This document shows positions 1 through 6,171 of a stretch of DNA of 8,145 bases, in pieces. Position 1 is the first letter of the stretch. Each line of letters opens with the position of its first letter. Source of the stretch: Candidatus Equibacterium intestinale. Its GTDB lineage: Bacteria; Bacteroidota; Bacteroidia; Bacteroidales; UBA932. The translations under genes were made by a program, and so were the position numbers. The DNA lies in contig JAGHVP010000214.1 of assembly GCA_018064305.1 (NCBI GenBank), positions 1-8,145 of the forward strand, read 5' to 3'. The notes beneath the pieces are model-generated. The model was not told the DNA's origin. It ran no database searches and worked only from the letters and a program-made list of their open reading frames with translations.

Positions 1-390
1 TGCCCTCCGGGATATATCATTCCTACCGAAGAAGTATGGCTGGGCTACTCTGATCTGGCAAAGAGTTATGAAATGACCGACAACGGTACTTATCTGACAG
101 TGGAGAACGGAAAGACCTTCTTCCCTTATACCGGTATTATGAATGCAAATGTTGTGCAGGGCAGCAACGAGAATCCTGATGATCTCGGTGCAGGTCTTGT
201 CAGGTACTCGAAGGTATGGAGCAGCACATCATGTAACTATGCCGGCAGCTGGATCGGCACTAAGGTTAAGAATATCTACTATTTCAACGGCGGTCTGCTG
301 CTTGACCTCACCACTGGTCTTGCAACCGAAACCCAGCTCAGGTTCCGTGCCATTCCTGTCCGTTGCATGAGAATTCCTACAGCCGAATAA
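1..390 (+). CDS. 3' part of a surface protein with a FISUMP-like C-terminal domain
   Basis: The frame is open from base 1, so this is the C-terminal 129 residues of a longer gene whose start lies outside the window. The visible part begins CPPGYIIPTEEVW, which resembles the 'CPxGWxxPTxxEW' opening of Fibrobacter succinogenes major paralogous (FISUMP) domains. Further on come a FFPYTG segment, a VWSST segment, and the ending FRAIPVRCMR, which resembles the usual terminal 'VRCV' of such domains. The Cys at the start of the visible part and the Cys near the end may be paired. In Bacteroidota these domains usually sit at the C-terminus of exported lipoproteins or fimbria-like adhesins; the exact role is unknown. 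The stop is nine bases before the next ATG, which suggests co-transcription with the lipoprotein-deformylase gene. The family call is by motif resemblance only, and a fimbrillin tip-type domain is an alternative. Confidence 0.6.
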   Translation, partial: CPPGYIIPTEEVWLGYSDLAKSYEMTDNGTYLTVENGKTFFPYTGIMNANVVQGSNENPDDLGAGLVRYSKVWSSTSCNYAGSWIGTKVKNIYYFNGGLLLDLTTGLATETQLRFRAIPVRCMRIPTAE

Positions 391-399
391 CCAGATACA

Positions 400-2520
400 A
401 TGACAAGCAAGCTGAAGCAACTGATATCTGCCATCCTGCTGACATTATTGTCGGCAGGATGCGCTGTATCAGGAGCCGGGGAAGTCAGGACGTCGGTCAC
501 CGACGATACGCTTGTCTTCCACAACATCGTGGTGGATGAGCAGGGCTGCATAGTCCCCTGGAACAATCCCGACCCGGCTGTGGCATTCAACGAAATCATA
601 TATAAGGTGACTGACTTCTGGCGCAACATGCAGCCGGCATCGAACGGACTGCCGTACTACATGGTGCATCAGGTGTGGAAGCCAGAAGAGGATCCGCGCG
701 GGCTTGGAGGCGACCAGCTGAACATGATGCTCAGCAGCTGGCGTCTGCTTTATGCCTACACCGGCTGGGAGACCCTGAAGGCCGAGATGCAGGCTGTGGC
801 AGACTATTATCTGGCACATTCTCTTTCTTCCTCCGATGCACTCTGGCCTGACATTCCATATCCTTACAACTGTGACATCCAGAGCGGTGAATATGACGGC
901 GACATGCTGATAGGCAAGGGTTTCACCCAGCCCGACAAGGCCGGCAGCTTCGGCTTCGAGCTTGTGAACCTTTACAAGATGACCGGGCGGGAAGAGTATC
1001 TGCAGGCTGCAGTGAAGATTGCCGCCTGCCTGTGCGCCAACCTGCGCAGAGATGCAGACATCAGCCATTCACCATGGCCTTTCAAGGTTCATGCATCGAC
1101 AGGTGAGGTAAGGCCCACCAGCGAGTATACAGCCGCATACGAGCCAACCCTGGAGCTGCTGCTCGCCCTTCAGGAGCTGGATCCTGCCAACAGCGCGGAA
1201 TACAGAAAGGTTTTTGACTTTGTGAACGGCTGGATGGTGGACGTTGCGTATGCCAACCAGAAGTGGGGGCCTTTCTTCGAGGATTGCACAGAAGCCAGCG
1301 AGACGCAGATGAATGCTGTGAAGTTCGCGCAGTTTGTGATGAACCACCACGAGCTGTATCCCGATTGGGAGCGGATGGTGCAGGACATATTCGACTGGTC
1401 TGAAGAAAAGCTGGCCAACCACAGCTGGGAACAGTACGGCGTGACTCCCATGAACGAGCAGACCTGCTACTATATGCCTGGCAACAGCCATTCTGCGCGT
1501 CAGGCGTGTGCTGGAATACAGTTCGAGGCACTGCACGGCCGTGAGGCGGCGCATAGAGATGTCCGCAGGCTGGCATGGGCCACATATATGGTGGCCGGTA
1601 ACGGAGCCAACCAGTATTATCACGACGATGTCTGGATGACCGACGGCTACGGCGACTACATCCGCCACTATCTGCGTGCCATGGCCTTCGACCCGCAGCA
1701 GCTTGCCACACCTTATGAAAACCATATATTGTCAAGTACATCGGTGCTCGGCAATGTCTCTTATATACCCGGACAGATCTGCTACGCAGCCTTTGACGCC
1801 GACGGTAAAGAGGTGGTGAGGCTGGCTGCAAGACCCGGGAAAGTGAAAGGTGAAGGCGGCGCGGTGGCGGTGAAGCGCACCCGCTGCAGCAGGGGAGGCT
1901 GGCTGCTTGAGATAAACCGCAGCGGTGCCAGAGATATCAGCATAGCTCTGAAAGGGGCTCCAAAGGCAGCTGCAAGGCTTTCAAAGGGAGAGAAGGCGCT
2001 GATAAACAGTGGTGACTCGCTCATGAGAGTGCTTCAGATAAATGATTTCAACGACTCGTACGTGCTGCGGGCGAAAAGTGTTGACTTCACACTCAAAGAC
2101 TTGAAAAGCAGCGAGTTCGAGAAGCTCTGCCGCAGGATGGTATATACTGTCAACGACACCTGCCATCCGGGTGTTGGCATAGCTGCACCGCAGGTGGGAA
2201 TCAACCGCCGCCTGGTAGTGGTGCAGAGGTTCGACAAGGAAGGCCGTCCGTTCGAGATATATCCCAACATCACAATCCGCCCTGCTGCTGACAGCTGCAG
2301 CACCGGCTGGGAAGGGTGCCTTTCAGTGCCGGACCGCAAAGAGCAGGTGGCCCGCTGGACCGCAGTTGAGATAACCTACACCGACCCGTCCACCCTTCAG
2401 CAGGTGAGTGAGACTGTGACAGGCTATACCGCAGTGATCTTCCAGCACGAGACAGACCATCTCGAAGGGCTGCTGTATACAGACCGCATCCCTTTTGCCA
2501 CGACGGCAGAAAAGCAGTGA
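400..2520 (+). CDS. Predicted lipoprotein: six-hairpin glycosidase-like domain fused to a C-terminal peptide deformylase
   Basis: The 706-residue protein starts at an ATG nine bases after the upstream stop. Residues 1-21 form a lipoprotein signal: Lys residues, a hydrophobic stretch and LLSAGC with lipid-acceptor Cys21. Few acidic residues follow Cys21, so surface export by the Bacteroidetes lipoprotein export signal is uncertain. Residues about 60-440 are helix-rich and aromatic (WPDIPYPYNCD at 149-159, WGPFFEDC at 289-296, HDDVWMTDGYGDY at 408-420), resembling alpha/alpha toroid glycosidases and lyases; I cannot name a CAZy family. Residues about 441-526 look like a beta-rich appended domain. 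Residues about 528-706 are a full peptide deformylase: motif I GVGIAAPQ (591-598), motif II EGCLS (638-642, metal ligand Cys640) and motif III HETDH (683-687, metal ligands His683 and His687, catalytic Glu684). Deformylases remove formyl from N-formylmethionine in the cytoplasm; here the signal peptide places the domain outside it. The true substrate is unknown. The deformylase fold is very secure, the toroid call moderate. Confidence 0.88.
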   Translation: MTSKLKQLISAILLTLLSAGCAVSGAGEVRTSVTDDTLVFHNIVVDEQGCIVPWNNPDPAVAFNEIIYKVTDFWRNMQPASNGLPYYMVHQVWKPEEDPRGLGGDQLNMMLSSWRLLYAYTGWETLKAEMQAVADYYLAHSLSSSDALWPDIPYPYNCDIQSGEYDGDMLIGKGFTQPDKAGSFGFELVNLYKMTGREEYLQAAVKIAACLCANLRRDADISHSPWPFKVHASTGEVRPTSEYTAAYEPTLELLLALQELDPANSAEYRKVFDFVNGWMVDVAYANQKWGPFFEDCTEASETQMNAVKFAQFVMNHHELYPDWERMVQDIFDWSEEKLANHSWEQYGVTPMNEQTCYYMPGNSHSARQACAGIQFEALHGREAAHRDVRRLAWATYMVAGNGANQYYHDDVWMTDGYGDYIRHYLRAMAFDPQQLATPYENHILSSTSVLGNVSYIPGQICYAAFDADGKEVVRLAARPGKVKGEGGAVAVKRTRCSRGGWLLEINRSGARDISIALKGAPKAAARLSKGEKALINSGDSLMRVLQINDFNDSYVLRAKSVDFTLKDLKSSEFEKLCRRMVYTVNDTCHPGVGIAAPQVGINRRLVVVQRFDKEGRPFEIYPNITIRPAADSCSTGWEGCLSVPDRKEQVARWTAVEITYTDPSTLQQVSETVTGYTAVIFQHETDHLEGLLYTDRIPFATTAEKQ

Positions 2521-2521
2521 T

Positions 2522-2995
2522 CTACCCGAGGAACTTGATGATATACCACATCATCACTGCTGAAGAAGCCAGCTTGATGAATGTGCCGCAGAGAAAGCCC
2601 AGGAACGATCCGAAAGCGGGCTTGATTGACTTTTTCCATTCGGTGCCGTTGAACAGGACCTCTGCCAGCAGGGCGCCCAGGAAGGCACCTGTTATCATTC
2701 CGAAGGGAGGAAAGAACACAATGCCTATGATAAGGCCTGCCAGGGAGCCGCGGCCAGCCACCTTCGACCCGCCTGTCACCCTTGTGAAATATGAGGGGAC
2801 GATATAGTCCAGCACCGTAACCAGTATTGTAACCGCCAGCCAGACGAGCAGGAATGAAAGCTTCATGGTGCCGTCGCCGCAGAAATAGAGCAGCAGCAGC
2901 GCGCCCCAGCTGATGGGGGGGCCTGGCAGGATAGGCACGAAACAACCTATGAGGCCTATGATGCCCAGGATTATGGCTATGATGTTGGTTACCAT
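2522..2995 (-). CDS. DUF456 family integral membrane protein
   Basis: This 157-residue hydrophobic protein has about five or six membrane segments (roughly 3-23, 27-39, 45-66, 83-113 as one or two, and 126-155). The N-terminal VPILPGPP motif (20-27) and a Gly-rich stretch after the third segment (around 74-91), followed by a Gly-rich helix ending in an E, fit the DUF456 family. The function of that family is not established; no catalytic residues are evident. The ATG start lies 12 bases after the lpxK stop, so it is the last gene of a dusB-lpxK-DUF456 transcription unit. Its TAG stop is separated by one base from the stop of the convergent lipoprotein gene, and no terminator hairpin is visible between them. 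Association with lipid A synthesis is only by neighbourhood. Confidence 0.85.
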   Translation of the reverse strand: MVTNIIAIILGIIGLIGCFVPILPGPPISWGALLLLYFCGDGTMKLSFLLVWLAVTILVTVLDYIVPSYFTRVTGGSKVAGRGSLAGLIIGIVFFPPFGMITGAFLGALLAEVLFNGTEWKKSIKPAFGSFLGFLCGTFIKLASSAVMMWYIIKFLG

Positions 2996-3007
2996 GCGGA
3001 ACTTGGT

Positions 3008-4042
3008 TTAGTTGAGGTCGTAGAGGCCCTCTTCGCTCTCTTCTTCCAGGAGCAGTGTGCGGATGGGGATGTAATACATGCGCTCGCGGATGGCATCTGT
3101 GAGCAGCTCGTTGTGGAGGAATCGCTGCGCATCCTTTTCTGTGGTGAGGATGATGGCGCGCGGATATTTTGCTGCGGTGCGCAGTATCAGCGCGATGTCT
3201 TTCTTGGTGAAGGCGTGGTGGTCGCCGAAGTCGATATGGTGGTTGATGGGATATCTGGCGTTGGTCCAGTCACGCACGGGGATGCTGTCGGCAATGCCGG
3301 TGAGCAGGATGGCCTCCTTTGAATATATATAGCGGTTGTTGCCTGTCGGGAACACTGCCACGGGCTCGCCGTAGTCTACCGAAGTGAAGAACACTTTCTG
3401 CCCGGGCAGCAGGTGGTTCTCTTCCTTGAGCTGCTGCTTGCCGCTTTCGGTGAGATACAGGGGGCACTTTGTGAAAATGACAGTGTCGGCACGCTCTATC
3501 TGCTCCGGCAGGTCGCGGAGGCGTCCGAAGGGGAGGAGGTTGTCTTTGAAGATGGGGCTGTCGCAGCGTATCAGCGCTATCTGGCGGTCGGGCACCAGCC
3601 TGCGGTATTGCATTGCATCGTCGAGGATTACCACTTCAGGCACATCTCCGAAGGGGAGTTTCATGAGCTCTTCGATGGCTTTCTCTCTCTGCTGGCACAC
3701 CACCACCGGCACGTTGGGGAACTTGCGCTTTATCTGCAGCGGCTCGTCGCCCACCTCCGCAGCGGTGCTGGAGGTCTTTACAAACTTGCAGCTCTTGACA
3801 TCCTGGCGGCCGTATCCCAGAGATACCACGGCCACGCGGTAGCAGTTGTCGAGATAATGGCGGATGAACATCTCCACGTGGGGGGTCTTGCCGGTGCCGC
3901 CGACGGTGACATTACCGATAGAGACCACCTTGATATTGTCAAAGTGCACCGTCTCTTTCTTGCCCTTGTCGTATCCTGCATTGCGCACTTTCAGGGCAAG
4001 GTAGTATGGAAAAAGTATTATTTTGCTGAGTACCAGTGGCAT
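3008..4042 (-). CDS. lpxK: Tetraacyldisaccharide 4'-kinase (lipid A 4'-kinase)
   Basis: LpxK transfers phosphate from ATP to the 4' position of the tetraacyl disaccharide-1-phosphate, the sixth step of the Raetz lipid A pathway, at the cytoplasmic face of the inner membrane. The 344-residue product has a hydrophobic N-terminal membrane-binding helix, the LpxK P-loop GNVTVGGTGKTP (43-54), SLGYGR (74-79), VGDEP (97-101), LDDAMQYRR (140-148), LLPFGRLRDLP (169-179), TGIA (248-251), DHHAF (274-278) and TTEKDAQR (300-307). The Asp of GDEP and the His of DHH probably correspond to residues shown to be catalytic in Aquifex LpxK. The DDAMQYRR segment departs from the common DDGFQHR-like form, with Met and Tyr in the usual aromatic and His positions. 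I chose the ATG two bases after the dusB stop; an in-frame TTG four codons earlier would overlap dusB and looks less likely. Confidence 0.95.
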   Translation of the reverse strand: MPLVLSKIILFPYYLALKVRNAGYDKGKKETVHFDNIKVVSIGNVTVGGTGKTPHVEMFIRHYLDNCYRVAVVSLGYGRQDVKSCKFVKTSSTAAEVGDEPLQIKRKFPNVPVVVCQQREKAIEELMKLPFGDVPEVVILDDAMQYRRLVPDRQIALIRCDSPIFKDNLLPFGRLRDLPEQIERADTVIFTKCPLYLTESGKQQLKEENHLLPGQKVFFTSVDYGEPVAVFPTGNNRYIYSKEAILLTGIADSIPVRDWTNARYPINHHIDFGDHHAFTKKDIALILRTAAKYPRAIILTTEKDAQRFLHNELLTDAIRERMYYIPIRTLLLEEESEEGLYDLN

Positions 4043-4044
4043 TT

Positions 4045-5019
4045 TTATTCCCAATTGTCTTTTACAAAGTCCAGGGTCCTGTACAATTCATCAATATCGG
4101 TCAAAGTTACTAATTTCATCCGAGTTTCCTTGAAATTTTCCAAACCTTTGAAGTAACAGCTCAGGTGGCGGCGCATCTCCAGCACGCCTGTCCTTTCACC
4201 CTTGACCTCTATCGATTTTGCGAGATGGTCCTTCGCCAGCGCCACGCGTTCCGCCACCGACATCGGAGGCAGCTCCTCACCGGTGTCAAGGTAGTGCCGG
4301 ATTTCCTTGAATATCCATGGATGCCCGAAGCTTGCACGCCCTATCATTACACCGTCCACCCCGTAGCGGTCGAACGCCTGCTCTGCGTCCTGAGGGGTCT
4401 TGATATCACCGTTACCTATTATAGGAATATGCATGCGCGGATTGTTCTTAACCGCTCCGATAAGAGTCCAGTCGGCATCGCCCTTGTACATCTGGGCGCG
4501 TGTGCGGCCGTGGATGGTGAGGGCCTGGATGCCCACATCCTGCAGCCTTTCGGCCAGTTCCACAATAATCTTGGAATCGTCGTCCCATCCCAGGCGGGTC
4601 TTCACCGTTACAGGTTTCTTCACAGCCTCCACCACGCGGCGGGTTATCTCCACCATCTTGTCGGGCTCGCGCATCATGCCGCTGCCGGCACCGCGCTTGG
4701 CAATCTTGTTCACCGGGCAGCCGAAGTTGATGTCGATCACATCCGGGTCGGCCTTTTCGACCCTCACCGCCGATTCAACCATGGCGTCGGGGATGTGGCC
4801 GTAGATCTGGATGCCTATCGGGCGCTCGTAGTCATATATGTTGAGCTTGGCAAGCGAGCCCGGCACATCGCGGACAAGCCCGTCCGACGACACAAACTCG
4901 GTGTACATCATCTGGGCACCGAATTTCTTGCAGATGTACCTGAACGAAACGTCAGTTACGTCTTCCATGGGCGCAAGCAGCAGAGGGCGCTCTCCAAGAT
5001 CGATGTTTCCTATCTTCAT
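4045..5019 (-). CDS. dusB: tRNA-dihydrouridine synthase, DusB-like
   Basis: Dus enzymes are FMN- and NADPH-dependent and reduce specific uridines in the D-loop of tRNA to dihydrouridine. The 324-residue protein has an N-terminal TIM barrel with LLLAPMEDVTD (13-23), YTEFVSSDGL (39-48), GIQIYGH (69-75), the active-site segment DINFGCP with the proton-donating Cys101, then KTRLGWD, IHGRTRAQMYKG, NGDI and the FMN phosphate-binding GVMIGRASFG. A helical tRNA-binding C-terminal domain follows. The start is the ATG giving MKIGNIDLGERP, which matches the family N-terminus. A GTG ten codons upstream is in frame, but it lies upstream of a good promoter -10-type element and is not favoured. It is the first gene of the leftward unit with lpxK. 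The DusB subgroup is inferred from overall resemblance; generic Dus is certain. Confidence 0.95.
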   Translation of the reverse strand: MKIGNIDLGERPLLLAPMEDVTDVSFRYICKKFGAQMMYTEFVSSDGLVRDVPGSLAKLNIYDYERPIGIQIYGHIPDAMVESAVRVEKADPDVIDINFGCPVNKIAKRGAGSGMMREPDKMVEITRRVVEAVKKPVTVKTRLGWDDDSKIIVELAERLQDVGIQALTIHGRTRAQMYKGDADWTLIGAVKNNPRMHIPIIGNGDIKTPQDAEQAFDRYGVDGVMIGRASFGHPWIFKEIRHYLDTGEELPPMSVAERVALAKDHLAKSIEVKGERTGVLEMRRHLSCYFKGLENFKETRMKLVTLTDIDELYRTLDFVKDNWE

Positions 5020-5027
5020 AGCGGCGG

Positions 5028-5035
5028 CAAAGTTA
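5028..5035 (-). promoter_or_regulatory. -7 promoter element for the dusB-lpxK-DUF456 unit
   Basis: On the minus strand this reads TAACTTTG, a perfect match to the Bacteroidetes -7 consensus TAnnTTTG. The -33 position 19 bases upstream is only T-rich (TTTT) and not TTTG. Only eight bases separate the element from the dusB ATG, so transcription would begin at or within a base or two of the start codon, giving a leaderless or nearly leaderless mRNA. Confidence 0.55.
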
Positions 5036-5041
5036 GAAAGT

Positions 5042-5072
5042 TTTGTCACTTTGAAAAAATTATCTACCTTTG
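5042..5072 (+). promoter_or_regulatory. Promoter of the rplM-rpsI-rpsB-tsf cluster
   Basis: TTTG at 5042-5045 and TACCTTTG at 5065-5072 match the Bacteroidetes -33 and -7 elements exactly and are separated by 19 bases, the usual spacing. Transcription should begin near 5078-5080 in the C-run, giving a leader of about 55-60 bases before the rplM GTG. The leader is A/T-rich just before the start, with no Shine-Dalgarno motif, as expected for this phylum. Confidence 0.8.
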
Positions 5073-5135
5073 CAGCCCCCCAAAATGTGAGGGATACGCA
5101 ACATTAAGTATTAACTATTTAAAAATCAACAGACT

Positions 5136-5588
5136 GTGGACACATTAAGCTACAAAACACTGTCGGTTAACAAAGAGAACTCATCTAAGGAATGGGTTGT
5201 CATTGACGCAACTGACCAGGTCCTTGGTCGTCTGGCTTCAAGGGTTGCAATTCTGCTTCGCGGAAAGAACAAACCCAACTTCACACCCAATGCAGACTGC
5301 GGCGACAACGTCATCATCATCAATGCTGACAAAGTCCGTCTCACTGGTAAGAAGCTCACAGACAAACAGTACGTACGCCACACCGGCTATCCCGGTGGAC
5401 AGCGTTTCGCTACCCCCAAGGAGTGGTTCTCACGCAAACCGTTAGCCGTACTCGAGCACGCCGTAAGAGGTATGCTTCCCAGAACACGTCTCGGTGAGAT
5501 TCAGTTCCATAACTGCTACATGTATGCAGGCAGCGAACATCCTCATCAGGCTCAGAACCCCAAAACAATCACATTAAACGAAATTTAA
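5136..5588 (+). CDS. rplM: 50S ribosomal protein L13 (uL13)
   Basis: L13 is an early-assembling 50S protein that binds 23S rRNA. The 150-residue product shows EWVVIDATDQVLGRLAS near the N-terminus, RGKNKPNFTP, the CGDNVIIINADKVRLTGKK core, HTGYPGG, and the GMLPRTRLG segment followed by a YAGSEHPHQAQNP-type C-terminus. The start is GTG: the N-terminus MDTLSYKTLS matches Bacteroidota L13 proteins, and no ATG is available nearby to give that N-terminus. The region before the start is A-rich (TATTTAAAAATCAAC) and lacks a Shine-Dalgarno site. A GTG start in a highly expressed gene is mildly unusual. rpsI follows after nine bases, so the two are translated from one transcript. Confidence 0.98.
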   Translation: MDTLSYKTLSVNKENSSKEWVVIDATDQVLGRLASRVAILLRGKNKPNFTPNADCGDNVIIINADKVRLTGKKLTDKQYVRHTGYPGGQRFATPKEWFSRKPLAVLEHAVRGMLPRTRLGEIQFHNCYMYAGSEHPHQAQNPKTITLNEI

Positions 5589-5597
5589 ACTCGAAGC

Positions 5598-5987
5598 ATG
5601 GAAGTAATTAACGCCCTTGGAAGACGTAAATCAGCTGTTGCTCGCGTTTATGTCAGCGCAGGTAAAGGTAACATTACCATCAACGGCCGCGACCTTGAGA
5701 CTTATTTCAAAGAGGATACCCTCCGTTTCATCGTTAAGCAGCCCCTTGACGTTACCGATTCACTCGCTTCTTTCGACATCAAAGCCAACCTTGACGGTGG
5801 TGGAATCAAAGGCCAGGCAGAGGCTCTCCGTCTCGCAATCGCCCGCGCTCTTTGCAAAGTGGATGCTGAAGCATACCGCCCTGTCCTCAAGTCAAACGGC
5901 TTCCTCACCCGCGACGCCCGTGAGGTTGAAAGAAAGAAACCTGGTCAGCCCGGTGCACGTAGACGTTTCCAGTTCAGCAAACGTTAG
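5598..5987 (+). CDS. rpsI: 30S ribosomal protein S9 (uS9)
   Basis: S9 is a 30S head protein whose C-terminal tail reaches the P-site tRNA. The 129-residue product has the standard features: NALGRRKSAVARVYV at the start, GKGNITINGRD, the Gly-rich DGGGIKGQAEALRLAIARAL core, LTRDAREVERKKPGQPGARR and the invariant basic tail ending SKR. Length is normal for the family. It starts at an ATG nine bases after rplM, in the near-universal rplM-rpsI arrangement. A 184-base spacer separates it from rpsB. Confidence 0.98.
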   Translation: MEVINALGRRKSAVARVYVSAGKGNITINGRDLETYFKEDTLRFIVKQPLDVTDSLASFDIKANLDGGGIKGQAEALRLAIARALCKVDAEAYRPVLKSNGFLTRDAREVERKKPGQPGARRRFQFSKR

Positions 5988-6171
5988 TATTTATTACACT
6001 GATTTACTTTGCACAGTCCGGATTGCCAAAACTGAAGGATCAAATAATTTTTGCTACCTGTAGTTTGTCCGGCTGCGGAAAATTTGAGAGACCGACACTA
6101 TCGCTACTCTCATATTGATAAAAAGAGATTCTCATAGAAGAGAACAGAAACAAACAAAAACAATTAAACAA
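5988..6171 (+). promoter_or_regulatory. Long rpsI-rpsB spacer, possible structured rpsB leader
   Basis: This spacer is much longer than the others in the cluster (9 and 23 bases). It contains a two-stage hairpin: TGAGAG (6085-6090) pairs with CTCTCA (6107-6112) and, inside it, CGA (6093-6095) with TCG (6101-6103). A second hairpin pairs TTCTC (6129-6133) with GAGAA (6140-6144). CTCT at 6107-6110 could instead pair with AGAG at 6124-6127, so two folds are mutually exclusive. GTCCGG occurs twice (6016-6021 and 6067-6072). No good promoter is seen: TTACTTTG at 6004-6011 misses one -7 base and has no -33 partner. The last 30 bases are A-rich, as expected just before a Bacteroidota start. S2 is known to repress its own mRNA in Enterobacteria; a similar role here is inference. 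Confidence 0.35.

Noticed and set aside
1082..1831. 249-residue open frame on the minus strand inside the lipoprotein gene
   Set aside because: Rich in Arg, Ser and Pro, a typical shadow of GC-rich coding sequence, with no recognisable domain.
3413..4156. 247-residue open frame on the plus strand opposite lpxK
   Set aside because: Antisense shadow of a clear lpxK gene; no motif and no promoter or start context.
5020..5049. Ten-residue N-terminal extension of DusB from a GTG start
   Set aside because: The start would lie upstream of the likely transcription start, and the family N-terminus matches the ATG at 5019.
4165..5148. 327-residue open frame on the plus strand, antisense to dusB and running into rplM
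   Set aside because: It lies almost wholly opposite a certain dusB gene, is rich in His, Val and Arg from the reverse complement of biased codons, and shows no domain.
6004..6011. TTACTTTG as an internal promoter for rpsB
   Set aside because: One -7 base is wrong and there is no TTTG at the right distance upstream.
6115..6171. N-terminal extension of S2 from a TTG start
   Set aside because: The added residues are a translation of the A-rich leader; the family N-terminus starts at the ATG at 6172.
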